From: Pseudomonas sp. Au-Pse12
Lineage (GTDB): Bacteria; Pseudomonadota; Gammaproteobacteria; Pseudomonadales; Pseudomonadaceae
Length of the DNA stretch: 64,000 nt
Reading direction: 5' to 3'
Assembly: GCF_021341665.1 (NCBI RefSeq)
Contig: NZ_JAJTTH010000015.1
Coordinates: 1-64,000 of the forward strand
Under the pieces are notes generated by a model that did not search any database, had not been told where the DNA came from, and saw nothing but the letters and a program-made list of their open reading frames with translations. This document shows positions 35,932 to 44,414 of this stretch, in pieces. The number at the start of each line of letters is the position of its first letter. The first letter of the stretch is position 1. The position numbers and the translations under genes are program-made.

Positions 35932-36077
35932 AGCTACAAGCCGCAAGCTGCAAGTGAAGAGCAATCTGGGTCGCTCTGAAGTGCAGCGTGCGGCTTTGAA
36001 TGAGAAAGGCTGCAAGTGCAAGCAAGGGCGACTGCGGTCGGCTCTGGCTTGTCGCTTGCAGCTTGATGCTTGTGGCT
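35932..36077. repeat. Inverted-repeat element between purH and purD
   Basis: Terminal arms 35932-35954 (AGCTACAAGCCGCAAGCTGC...) and 36055-36077 are inverted copies agreeing at about 20 of 23 positions. The interior has further small palindromes (AGAGC...GCTCT). The total span, about 146 bases, and relation to the ureB-ureC repeat suggest a dispersed MITE-like or REP-cluster element. It nearly fills the intergenic space. Confidence 0.65.
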
Positions 36078-36081
36078 GCTG

Positions 36082-37689
36082 TTAGTGACGGAAGTGGCGC
36101 ATGCCGGTGAACACCATGGCAATGCCGGCTTCGTCGGCAGCAGCAATTACTTCGGCATCACGCATCGAGCCGCCTGGCTGGATCACGGCGGTGATGCCGA
36201 CCTTGGCGGCGTTGTCCAGGCCGTCGCGGAACGGGAAGAACGCGTCGGAGGCCATCACCGAACCCGCTACCTGCAGGCCGGCGTGCTCGGCCTTGATGGC
36301 GGCGATGCGCGCGGAGTTCACGCGGCTCATCTGGCCGGCGCCGACACCGATGGTCTGGCGGTTCTTGGCGTAGACGATGGCGTTGGATTTAACGTACTTG
36401 GCGACTTTCCAGGCGAAGATCAGGTCGTTGATCTCTTGCTCGGTCGGGGCGCGCTTGGTCACCACTTTCAGGTCATCGGCGCTGATCATGCCGATATCAC
36501 GGCTCTGCACCAGCAGGCCGCCGTTGACGCGCTTGTAGTCCCAGGCGGCAGCGCGGTCAGCCGACCACTCGCCACAGGCCAGCAGGCGCACGTTGGCCTT
36601 GGCGGCGACGATGGCGCGGGCTTCTTCGCTCACCGACGGGGCGATGATCACTTCGACGAACTGACGCTCGACGATGGCTTTGGCGGTTTCAGCATCCAGT
36701 TCGCGGTTGAAGGCGATGATGCCGCCGAAGGCCGATTCGGTGTCGGTGGCGTAGGCCAGTTCATAGGCCTGGCGAATGCCGCCTTCAGCGTCCGGGCTGA
36801 CCGCCACGCCGCACGGGTTGGCGTGCTTGACGATGACGCAGGCCGGCTTGACGAAGCTCTTCACGCATTCCAGGGCGGCGTCGGTGTCGGCGACGTTGTT
36901 GTAGGACAGCTCCTTGCCTTGCAGCTGGGTGGCGGTGGCGATGCCGACTTCGGCCGGCTTGGCTTCCACGTAGAACGCCGCGCTCTGGTGCGGGTTCTCG
37001 CCGTAGCGCATTTCCTGGGCCTTGATGAACTGGCTGTTGAAGGTCCGCGGGAATTCGCTGCGACCTTCTGTGCTGAGGGTTTCAGCGGCCTGGTTCACGG
37101 TGCCCATGTAGTTGGCAATCATGCCGTCGTAGGCCGCGGTGTGTTCGAAGGCCTTGAGCATCAGGTCGAAACGCTGGGCGTAGGTCAGGCCGCCGGCCTT
37201 GAGGCTTTCGAGGACGCCGGCGTAGTCGCTGGCGTTGACCACGATGGCCACGTCCTTATGGTTCTTGGCCGCCGAGCGGACCATGGTCGGGCCGCCGATG
37301 TCGATGTTCTCGATGGCGGTCGGCAGGTCGCAGCCGGGCTTGGAAATGGTGGCCTCGAAGGGGTAGAGGTTGACCGCCACCAGATCGATCGGCTTGATCC
37401 CGTGCTCGTTCATGATGGCATCGTCGATGCCGCGACGACCGAGGATACCGCCGTGGATTTTCGGGTGCAGGGTCTTCACCCGGCCGTCCATCATTTCCGC
37501 GAAACCGGTGTAATCCGCGACTTCCACTGCGGACACGCCGTTGTCCTGCAGCAGCTTGAAGGTCCCGCCGGTGGAGAGGATCTCCACACCAAGGGCTTCC
37601 AGTTCCTTGGCGAATTCGAGGATCCCGGTCTTGTCGGAAACACTGATCAAGGCGCGGCGGATCGGCAGGCGGGTAGTCTGGTCGGTCAT
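36082..37689 (-). CDS. purH: Bifunctional AICAR transformylase/IMP cyclohydrolase PurH
   Basis: Catalyses the last two steps to IMP, 535 residues. The N-terminal MGS-like domain (ALISVSDKTGILEFAKELE, ILSTGGTFKLL) covers about 1-200, and the transformylase domain follows with AYKRVNGG-like DYKRVNGGLLVQSRD, KYVKSNAIVYAKN and DAFFPFRDGLDNAA. MTDQTTRLPIRRAL at 37689 is the family start; the frame to 37722 adds unlikely residues. It follows fis and a terminator. Confidence 0.97.
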   Translation of the reverse strand: MTDQTTRLPIRRALISVSDKTGILEFAKELEALGVEILSTGGTFKLLQDNGVSAVEVADYTGFAEMMDGRVKTLHPKIHGGILGRRGIDDAIMNEHGIKPIDLVAVNLYPFEATISKPGCDLPTAIENIDIGGPTMVRSAAKNHKDVAIVVNASDYAGVLESLKAGGLTYAQRFDLMLKAFEHTAAYDGMIANYMGTVNQAAETLSTEGRSEFPRTFNSQFIKAQEMRYGENPHQSAAFYVEAKPAEVGIATATQLQGKELSYNNVADTDAALECVKSFVKPACVIVKHANPCGVAVSPDAEGGIRQAYELAYATDTESAFGGIIAFNRELDAETAKAIVERQFVEVIIAPSVSEEARAIVAAKANVRLLACGEWSADRAAAWDYKRVNGGLLVQSRDIGMISADDLKVVTKRAPTEQEINDLIFAWKVAKYVKSNAIVYAKNRQTIGVGAGQMSRVNSARIAAIKAEHAGLQVAGSVMASDAFFPFRDGLDNAAKVGITAVIQPGGSMRDAEVIAAADEAGIAMVFTGMRHFRH

Positions 37690-37720
37690 CTCAATTTCCA
37701 TCAAAAGCAAAGGAGTCAGC

Positions 37721-37754
37721 AAAAAAGGCGACCGTTTTTTACGCGGGCGCCTTT
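37721..37754 (-). terminator. Intrinsic terminator of the dusB-fis operon
   Basis: On the minus strand AAAGGCG and CGCCTTT arms enclose a 17-base loop, and the descending arm runs into six T residues. It lies 18 bases past the fis stop. The loop and A-run may also contain elements of the purH promoter. Confidence 0.7.
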
Positions 37755-37771
37755 CTGGTTTGATTGAATGC

Positions 37772-38092
37772 TTACAGCAAATCGTACTGCTTGAGTTTCT
37801 TGCGCAGGGTGCCGCGGTTCAGGCCCAGGAGTTCGCTGGCCTTGGTCTGGTTGCCCTTGACGTAGTTCATCACGCTTTCGAGCAACGGAGCCTCGACTTC
37901 GGAGAGCACCAGGTTGTACACGTCCGTGACGGCAGCGCCCTCAAGGTGGGCGAAATAATTGTGCAGCGCCTTCTCGACACTCCCGCGAAGGGTCTGGCCT
38001 TCTTCGCTGGGGGTATTGAGGTGCTGTTTCAAATTCACGTTGTCGCTCACGGGTGTTGTTCCACTCACTAAAGTCTCGGTCATCATCGTCAT
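37772..38092 (-). CDS. fis: DNA-binding protein Fis
   Basis: Nucleoid protein and growth-phase regulator, 106 residues. The C-terminal helix-turn-helix NQTKASELLGLNRGTLRKKL is nearly invariant in the family. The N-terminus reads MTMMTETLV, so ATG codons at 38092 or 38083 could be used; the first overlaps the dusB stop by four bases, as in the classic dusB-fis operon. Confidence 0.97.
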   Translation of the reverse strand: MTMMTETLVSGTTPVSDNVNLKQHLNTPSEEGQTLRGSVEKALHNYFAHLEGAAVTDVYNLVLSEVEAPLLESVMNYVKGNQTKASELLGLNRGTLRKKLKQYDLL

Positions 38093-39102
38093 GCGGCCAC
38101 CCCCTCTCCGTCCCCTGTTTCCAGGCTCTTGTAACGTCCGGCGAAGAACTCACGAACGTTGGCGCATTGTGCTTCCGTATCTTCCAAACGATTGAAGTGG
38201 GCGCGAAACTCCCTGGCGCCCGGCAGGGTTGCGAGATACCAGCCCACATGCTTGCGCGCAATGCGTACGCCCATGACATCCCCATAGAAGGCATGCAGCG
38301 CGGCCAGGTGCTCTAGCAGAATACGTTCCACCTCGAACAGCTCCAGCGCCGGGAGGGTTTCACCGGTCGTCAGGAAGTGTTCGATTTCACGAAAAATCCA
38401 TGGCCGCCCCTGGGCGGCCCGGCCGATCAACAGCCCGTCGGCGCCGGTGGCGTGCAATACCCGCCGGGCCTTCTCGGGCGAGTCGATATCGCCATTGGCA
38501 AAGACCGGAATCGACACCGCCTGCTTGATCGCGGCAATGGTGTCGTACTCGGCTTCACCGGTGTACAGGTCGGCCCGGGTCCGACCGTGGACCGCCAGTG
38601 CCGTAATGCCTGCCTGTTCGGCGATCTTCGCCACCGTCAGGCCGTTCTTGTGCTCCCGGTCCCAGCCGGTGCGGATCTTCAGGGTGACCGGTACATCCAC
38701 CGCGGCCACCACCGCCTGGAGAATCTCGTTGACCAGGGCTTCATCTTTCAGCAACGCGGAGCCGGCAGCCTTGTTGCAGACCTTCTTCGCCGGGCAACCC
38801 ATGTTGATATCAATAATCTGTGCGCCCAACTCGACGTTGGCGCGGGCGGCGTCTGCCAGCATCTGTGCATCGCCACCGGCAATCTGTACCGAGCGCGGCT
38901 CGGGATCGCCTTCGTGGATCATGCGCAACCGCGATTTGCGGCTGTTCCACAAGCTCATGTCGCTGGTGACCATTTCCGAGACTACAAGGCCCGCGCCCAA
39001 TTGCTTGCAAAGCTGACGAAAGGGCTGGTCTGTCACCCCCGCCATCGGGGCGAGAATCAAACCGTTATGCACTGTGTATGGGCCGATGCGTACCGCCGAC
39101 AT
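38089..39102 (-). CDS. dusB: tRNA-dihydrouridine synthase DusB
   Basis: FMN enzyme reducing uridines in the tRNA D-loop, 337 residues. The FMN-binding start LILAPMAGVTDQPFRQLCK, the catalytic Cys in DINMGCPAKKVCNK and ALAVHGRTRADLYTG are conserved. It leads the dusB-fis operon. The 196-base upstream region holds the promoter and lies behind the DUF3426 gene. Confidence 0.97.
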   Translation of the reverse strand: MSAVRIGPYTVHNGLILAPMAGVTDQPFRQLCKQLGAGLVVSEMVTSDMSLWNSRKSRLRMIHEGDPEPRSVQIAGGDAQMLADAARANVELGAQIIDINMGCPAKKVCNKAAGSALLKDEALVNEILQAVVAAVDVPVTLKIRTGWDREHKNGLTVAKIAEQAGITALAVHGRTRADLYTGEAEYDTIAAIKQAVSIPVFANGDIDSPEKARRVLHATGADGLLIGRAAQGRPWIFREIEHFLTTGETLPALELFEVERILLEHLAALHAFYGDVMGVRIARKHVGWYLATLPGAREFRAHFNRLEDTEAQCANVREFFAGRYKSLETGDGEGVAA

Positions 39103-39298
39103 AGGACTTCCCTGTTGTGGGGCCGGATCATGAGAGTTCGAAAAAGGGTTGGCATGATACCCGCTCTCGATGACCGGATAAAGGCTGAATTGGATAAAAT
39201 CTGAACAGTTCTTCCGTTATCGCCCGGGGATCAATCTGAGCGATACAGTCATAAATCTGTCGTCAATCCAGAGTTATCCGTCAGCTTGTGTGGGTGAT

Positions 39299-40615
39299 TC
39301 ACTCGGGCGAGTGGAAGCTCAGACTGTAGTTCACGGCTTTCGGTCCGGGGTCGAGAATATCCAGGGCGATGTGAATAGGCGTCTGCGGCGGCATTTCCGC
39401 GACATCCTGCAAATCACCGCCCAGGTATTCCCCGGGTTTGAAGCTGCGGCTGGCGATCAAGTGGCCGTTGAGGTCGGCAAAACGCAGCTCCAGCAGCGGG
39501 AAGGGTTGGGAGAAGGGCGCACGGTTGTAGATGATGGCGTCCACCACCAGGGCGCCGCTGAATTCCGGGTGGCTGCGTACCACCAGGTTGCTGCTCTTGA
39601 TTCGGGCGATATCCACCCGGGATGGCACCGTACAGCCAAACTCCGGGCACAGTTGCTGGAACCAAGGGCGGTACTGATCCTGGCGCGCCAGCTCATCGAA
39701 GTGATAGGCGACATATTGTCCCACCAGGCCGCCGGCGGCCAACAGGATCAGTAGCAGCCAGAGCAGGCGCCGGCCCCAGGGCGAGCGACGCTTTTGCCAG
39801 TCGAGGTGGATCGGGTCGTCCACCAGGTCCAGCAGCACGTCTTCCTTGACCCCCGGCTCGTTGCGTTCACGGCGCTTCTTGCCTGGGGCGGCGGGTTCGG
39901 GTTCGTCGTCCTGTTCGAGCTGCTCGACAGGGGAGTGCGGCTCCAGGGGTTCCAGGTCGTCATCCAGGCGCAGTCTTGGCGCCCGAGGCTCGTCATCCAG
40001 ATCCGCCAGGTTGAACGACAGCGACGGCTCGGTGCGGCTGGGCTTGAGCGGTTCCGGGCTGGCCTCGGTGTCGCTCGGTGGCACCTTGAGGGGCGAGGGT
40101 TCGCCCTCGTCCTGCTCGGCGGCACTGCCGAACAAGCCGTCCGGCCAGTTCGCCTCATCGGCGTCCTGAGCGTCGCGGCGGGCGCTGAGGCTGCCTTCCT
40201 TGTGTTCGCGCTCCTGGCCAAAGGCCTTGGCCGGCTGGATCTCGCGCTGTTCGAGCTTGGCCAGTTCTTCGTCGAGGTCCAGGTGATCCAGGTCCATCTC
40301 GGCGGCCGACCATTGTTTCTGGCTGATGGCTCGCTGAGGCGTGGCGGGAGCCGGCGGCGGCAGATCGGTTTTCGTCGCCGCAGGTGCCGGCGCCACGACA
40401 GCCGCTGGAGCAACCGGCGGCGCTACCGGCTTGGCGGCGGTTTTTTGCGTGGCCGCCTCCTTGGCGGCGCGCTGCTCAAGCAACTGCCGCGCGGCGTTGA
40501 ACACCTGCAGGCAGGAGCCACAGCGAACCACTCCGCGGGCCACGCTCAATTGAGCGTGGCTGACGCGGAATCGGGTTTGGCAATGCGGGCACTGGGTGAC
40601 GAAACTGTCGGTCAT
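39299..40615 (-). CDS. Zinc-ribbon DUF3426 membrane protein
   Basis: A 438-residue protein. Residues about 9-45 form a zinc ribbon (CPHC and CGSC pairs), then a long acidic, Pro/Glu-rich low-complexity region of about 230 residues, a single membrane helix (LLWLLLILLAAGGLVGQYVA) near 285-305, and a C-terminal periplasmic DUF3426 domain. This MJ0042-type ribbon plus DUF3426 architecture is common beside prmA in pseudomonads. Function is not established. It starts 30 bases after the prmA stop. Confidence 0.9.
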   Translation of the reverse strand: MTDSFVTQCPHCQTRFRVSHAQLSVARGVVRCGSCLQVFNAARQLLEQRAAKEAATQKTAAKPVAPPVAPAAVVAPAPAATKTDLPPPAPATPQRAISQKQWSAAEMDLDHLDLDEELAKLEQREIQPAKAFGQEREHKEGSLSARRDAQDADEANWPDGLFGSAAEQDEGEPSPLKVPPSDTEASPEPLKPSRTEPSLSFNLADLDDEPRAPRLRLDDDLEPLEPHSPVEQLEQDDEPEPAAPGKKRRERNEPGVKEDVLLDLVDDPIHLDWQKRRSPWGRRLLWLLLILLAAGGLVGQYVAYHFDELARQDQYRPWFQQLCPEFGCTVPSRVDIARIKSSNLVVRSHPEFSGALVVDAIIYNRAPFSQPFPLLELRFADLNGHLIASRSFKPGEYLGGDLQDVAEMPPQTPIHIALDILDPGPKAVNYSLSFHSPE

Positions 40616-40645
40616 GCGGCCATCCGGATTATGCAGGCGGCCATT

Positions 40646-41524
40646 CTAGCGCCGACGGCCGGTGATGCGCACCCAGCCATCGAGGGTGGCAATCGGATCC
40701 AGATCGAAGTCCTGGGCATAAGCGGCGGCGACTTCTTCGCCTTGTTCGGCGAGGATCCCGGACAGCGCCAGGCGCCCGCCGGACTTGACCAGGCCCGAGA
40801 GCAGCGGGGCCAGGGACACCAGTGGTCCGGCCAGGATGTTGGCCACCAGCACATCGGCCTGGACCTGGGGCAGTTGCTCGGGCAGGTACAGCGGGAACAG
40901 CTCGTCGGCAATGCCGTTGCGCCCGGCGTTGTCGCGGGAGGCTTCGAGCGCCTGCACGTCGATATCGGTGCCGACCGCTTGCTTGGCGCCCAGCAACAGG
41001 GCAGCGATGGCCAGGATTCCCGAGCCGCAGCCGAAGTCCAGCACGTTGCAGCCCTTCAGGTCCTGGCTGTCCAGCCACTCCAGGCACAGTGCGGTGGTCG
41101 GGTGGGTGCCGGTGCCGAACGCCAGGCCCGGGTCGAGCAGCAGGTTGACGGCTTCCGGTTCCGGCGCGGCGTGCCAGCTGGGAACGATCCACAGGCGCTG
41201 GCCGAAGCGCATCGGCTGGAAATTGTCCATCCAGCTGCGTTCCCAGTCCTGGTCTTCGATGACTTCGCTGTGGTGCTCGGGCAGCGGGCTGCCGGTCAGC
41301 AACTCCATGTGGGCGAGCACGCTGGCGGCTTCGGTGCCGCCCTCGAACAGCGCCAGCAGGTGGGTGTGGGACCACAGCGGAGTGGTGTTCAGTTCGGGCT
41401 CGAAGATCGGCTGATCCTCGGCGTCCATGAAGGTGACCGAGACGGCACCGACTTCAAGAAAAGCGTCTTCGTAGGTTTCGGCTTGTTCTGGGCTGATGGC
41501 GAGACGGACTTGCAGCCAAGGCAT
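40646..41524 (-). CDS. prmA: Ribosomal protein L11 methyltransferase PrmA
   Basis: SAM-dependent enzyme trimethylating L11, 292 residues. The N-terminal ferredoxin-like substrate domain is followed by DPGLAFGTGTHPTTALCLEW and the SAM motif VLDFGCGSGILAIAAL, then DVLVANILAGPLVSLAP. MPWLQVRLAIS at 41524 is the conserved start, three codons inside the open frame. Confidence 0.97.
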   Translation of the reverse strand: MPWLQVRLAISPEQAETYEDAFLEVGAVSVTFMDAEDQPIFEPELNTTPLWSHTHLLALFEGGTEAASVLAHMELLTGSPLPEHHSEVIEDQDWERSWMDNFQPMRFGQRLWIVPSWHAAPEPEAVNLLLDPGLAFGTGTHPTTALCLEWLDSQDLKGCNVLDFGCGSGILAIAALLLGAKQAVGTDIDVQALEASRDNAGRNGIADELFPLYLPEQLPQVQADVLVANILAGPLVSLAPLLSGLVKSGGRLALSGILAEQGEEVAAAYAQDFDLDPIATLDGWVRITGRRR

Positions 41525-41669
41525 GGCGGGCACCTTTGAAAATATGTGATGTGCAGCCTAGCGGGCCGCGAGAAGCGCGCAAGTTTACGCGAGACGCCCC
41601 CTGGGGGCGAGGGGGGATGCCGAGTGCTGGGTCGCGATGGCGGTTGATCAGGGAATGGCCGCTGCGCGG

Positions 41670-41694
41670 TTCGCGAGCACGCTCGCTCCTGCAG
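41670..41694. repeat. REP-like half unit
   Basis: TTCGCGAGCACGCTCGCTCC followed by TGCAG is a single copy of the GAGCGAGC(T/G)TGCTCGCGA unit also found as a pair at 9987-10081. It lies in the accC-prmA gap beside a strong hairpin. Confidence 0.65.
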
Positions 41695-41711
41695 GGCTGT
41701 GGGGGCGGATA

Positions 41712-41741
41712 CGACAAGGCCGCTCGAAAGCGGCCTTGTCG
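41712..41741 (-). terminator. Perfect 13-base hairpin downstream of accC
   Basis: Arms CGACAAGGCCGCT and AGCGGCCTTGTCG with a CGAA loop, 17 bases past the accC stop. The stem is very stable but no U-tract follows on the minus strand (TATCC), so it may act with a downstream signal or as an mRNA 3' end stabiliser. Confidence 0.6.
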
Positions 41742-41757
41742 GTGTGGCGGGTGCCGA

Positions 41758-43119
41758 TCAGTGTTGCTCGGCCAGCTTGTGCTCGAGGTAGTGAATGTTC
41801 ACGCCCCCTTTGCAGAAGCCTTCGTCACGGGTCAGGTCGCGGTGCAGCGGGATGTTGGTCTTGATTCCGTCGACGACGATTTCGTCCAGCGCATTGCGCA
41901 TGCGCGCCATGGCTTCGTCACGGGTCGCCCCGTAGGTGATCAGCTTGCCGATCAACGAATCGTAGTTCGGTGGAACCGCATAACCGCTGTACAGGTGCGA
42001 ATCGACGCGCACGCCGTTGCCGCCCGGGGCATGGAAATGCTTGACCGTGCCTGGGCTAGGCATGAAGGTTTTCGGGTCTTCGGCGTTGATCCGGCATTCC
42101 AGCGCGTGGCCGCGGATCACGACGTCGTCCTGGGTGAACGACAGCTTGTTGCCAGCGGCAATGCTGAGCATTTCCTTGACGATGTCGATGCCGGTGACCA
42201 TTTCCGATACCGGGTGCTCTACCTGCACGCGAGTGTTCATCTCGATGAAGTAGAAGCGGCCATTCTCGTACAGGAACTCGAACGTACCGGCACCGCGGTA
42301 GCCGATGTCGATGCACGCCTTGACGCAGCGAGCGAACACTTCCTGGCGAGCGGTCTCGTCGATGCCCGGTGCCGGCGCTTCTTCGAGGACCTTCTGGTGC
42401 CGGCGCTGCAGCGAGCAGTCGCGGTCACCCAGGTGGATGGCGTTGCCTTGGCCGTCGGACAGCACCTGGACTTCCACGTGACGTGGGTTGGTCAGGAACT
42501 TCTCCAGATAGACCATCGGGTTGCCGAACGCCGCGCCGGCTTCGGAGCGGGTCAGTTTCGCCGAGGCGATCAGGTCTTCTTCCTTGTGCACCACGCGCAT
42601 GCCGCGACCACCGCCGCCGCCAGCGGCCTTGATGATCACCGGGTAGCCGACTTCACGGCCAATGCGCAGGGCGGTTTCTTCGTCTTCCGGCAGCGGGCCG
42701 TCGGAACCTGGAACCGTAGGAACGCCAGCCGCGATCATCGCGTGCTTGGCGGAAACCTTGTCGCCCATCAGGCGGATGGTCTCGGCTTTCGGGCCGATGA
42801 AGGCGAAGCCGGAGTTTTCCACCTGTTCGGCGAAGTCGGCGTTTTCCGCGAGGAAGCCGTAGCCAGGGTGGATCGCCGTGGCGCCAGTGACTTCAGCGGC
42901 CGCGATGATGGCCGGGATGTGCAGGTAGGACTGCGCGGCTTGCGCAGGGCCGATGCATACCGATTCGTCCGCCAGGCCCAGGTGCATCAGCTCCTTGTCG
43001 GCCTTGGAGTAGACGGCTACGGTCTTGATCCCCATTTCCTTGCAGGCACGCAGGATCCGCAGGGCGATTTCGCCGCGGTTGGCGATCAGGACTTTTTCCA
43101 ACTTCGCAGGCTTCAACAT
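41758..43119 (-). CDS. accC: Acetyl-CoA carboxylase biotin carboxylase subunit AccC
   Basis: Carboxylates the biotin on AccB in fatty-acid synthesis, 453 residues. Signatures include KVLIANRGEIALRILRACKE, the glycine loop IKAAGGGGGRGMRVV, FYFIEMNTRVQVEHPVSE and ALECRINAEDP. MLKPAKLEKVL at 43119 is the normal start; the frame start at 43140 overlaps the accB end. It is 17 bases behind accB. Confidence 0.98.
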   Translation of the reverse strand: MLKPAKLEKVLIANRGEIALRILRACKEMGIKTVAVYSKADKELMHLGLADESVCIGPAQAAQSYLHIPAIIAAAEVTGATAIHPGYGFLAENADFAEQVENSGFAFIGPKAETIRLMGDKVSAKHAMIAAGVPTVPGSDGPLPEDEETALRIGREVGYPVIIKAAGGGGGRGMRVVHKEEDLIASAKLTRSEAGAAFGNPMVYLEKFLTNPRHVEVQVLSDGQGNAIHLGDRDCSLQRRHQKVLEEAPAPGIDETARQEVFARCVKACIDIGYRGAGTFEFLYENGRFYFIEMNTRVQVEHPVSEMVTGIDIVKEMLSIAAGNKLSFTQDDVVIRGHALECRINAEDPKTFMPSPGTVKHFHAPGGNGVRVDSHLYSGYAVPPNYDSLIGKLITYGATRDEAMARMRNALDEIVVDGIKTNIPLHRDLTRDEGFCKGGVNIHYLEHKLAEQH

Positions 43120-43136
43120 CAAAGACTCTCCGCGGT

Positions 43137-43598
43137 TCAAACGATGGTGAACAGCGGTTGGTCGTACTCAACCGGCTGGCCGTCTTCGACAAGAATGGAT
43201 TCGATCACACCGCTGGTTTCAGCTTCGATGTGGTTCATCATCTTCATCGCTTCGACGATGCACAGGGTGTCGCCTTTCTTCACGCTCTGGCCGACTTCAA
43301 CGAAGGCTGGCGAGGTAGGCGAAGACTTGCGGTAGAACGTACCGACCATTGGCGAACGGGCCACGGTGCCGTTCAGCGCAGGTGCGGCTGGGGCGGCAGG
43401 CGCTGCGGCAGCGGCAGGAGCGGCAGCGGCCGGTGCAGCCACTGGAGCGGCAACCGGAGCCGGTGCGTAGTACTGCTGGGCTGGAGTCTTGCTGTGACGG
43501 CTGATGCGTACGGACTCTTCGCCTTCCTTGATCTCCAGCTCATCGATGCCGGACTCTTCCAGCAGTTCGATCAGTTTCTTAACTTTACGGATATCCAT
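43137..43598 (-). CDS. accB: Biotin carboxyl carrier protein AccB
   Basis: A 153-residue carrier. Residues 1-30 are the N-terminal segment MDIRKVKKLIELLEESGIDE, residues about 38-78 form an Ala/Pro-rich mobile linker, and the C-terminal 75 residues form the biotinyl domain with the biotinylated Lys in EAMKMMNHI. It lies 48 bases after aroQ in the conserved aroQ-accB-accC order. Confidence 0.98.
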   Translation of the reverse strand: MDIRKVKKLIELLEESGIDELEIKEGEESVRISRHSKTPAQQYYAPAPVAAPVAAPAAAAPAAAAAPAAPAAPALNGTVARSPMVGTFYRKSSPTSPAFVEVGQSVKKGDTLCIVEAMKMMNHIEAETSGVIESILVEDGQPVEYDQPLFTIV

Positions 43599-43646
43599 GA
43601 ATCATCAACTCCCAAGGGTCGGTCAGGGGCGTTTATCGCTTGTCGT

Positions 43647-44099
43647 TCAAGCTTCTGCCTGTCGTTCAAGCTGTTCTAGGGCGGCCTCCAGGGCCAGTCG
43701 GTAACCGCTGGCGCCAAGGCCGCAGATCACTCCCACCGCAACATCGGAGAAGTAGGAGTGATGACGGAAAGCTTCGCGTTTGTGCACGTTGGACAAATGC
43801 ACTTCGATGAATGGGATGCTCACCGCCAGCAGCGCGTCACGTAATGCGACGCTTGTATGCGTAAAAGCTGCTGGATTGATCAAAATGAAGTCCACGCCTT
43901 CATCGCGGGCGGCGTGGATGCGTTCGATCAATTCGTACTCGGCGTTGCTCTGCAAATACTGCAGATGGTGCCCGGCATCACGGGCCCGCTGCTCCAGATC
44001 CTGGTTGATCTGGGCCAGAGTGGTTGCACCGTAGACCCCCGGTTCACGGGTGCCAAGCAGGTTCAGGTTGGGTCCGTGAAGAACCAGTAGGGTGGCCAT
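43647..44099 (-). CDS. aroQ: Type II 3-dehydroquinate dehydratase AroQ
   Basis: Shikimate-pathway enzyme of 150 residues, normal for the type II dodecameric family. Motifs LVLHGPNLNLLGTREPGVYG, LINPAAFTHTSVALRDAL and FIEVHLSNVHKREAFRHHSY contain the catalytic Tyr and His regions. First gene of aroQ-accB-accC. Confidence 0.98.
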   Translation of the reverse strand: MATLLVLHGPNLNLLGTREPGVYGATTLAQINQDLEQRARDAGHHLQYLQSNAEYELIERIHAARDEGVDFILINPAAFTHTSVALRDALLAVSIPFIEVHLSNVHKREAFRHHSYFSDVAVGVICGLGASGYRLALEAALEQLERQAEA

Positions 44100-44414
44100 C
44101 GGTCGTTCCTTGTTATCGGGGGGGCTGTTGTCAGAACCCGGCGACTATGCCGGAAAGACTTTATGACTGTCCAGTTCTCGGCAATAGCCAGCACGATGAC
44201 CGATGTTTGCGCAAAATATGTGACCGACTGATTAAATCCGGTCATTTGCCCGCAAGAAGGGAACACTGCAGTGGTTGGCGTCGATTTCGCCGATGTTGCG
44301 CTGATAAGGGCTGCCGGCCGCTGCGATCTTTCGCCATGATCCGTGGCGACCCCAAGAGCGGAAGGCCGGCCGGACTTGGCCCGGTCGGCAGCGACGGCGG
44401 GCGGTGGAACAGGC
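44100..44414. promoter_or_regulatory. 315-base intergenic region with aroQ promoter signals
   Basis: No gene is seen here. It must hold the aroQ-accBC promoter. Notable is an inverted repeat TGACCG-N12-CGGTCA at 44221-44244, whose first half belongs to a 14-base string GTGACCGACTGATT (44220-44233) that recurs upstream of the GGDEF gene at 48262-48275. Another TGACCGA lies at about 44198. The part nearest the chemoreceptor gene end (44300-44414) is GC-rich and featureless. Confidence 0.5.
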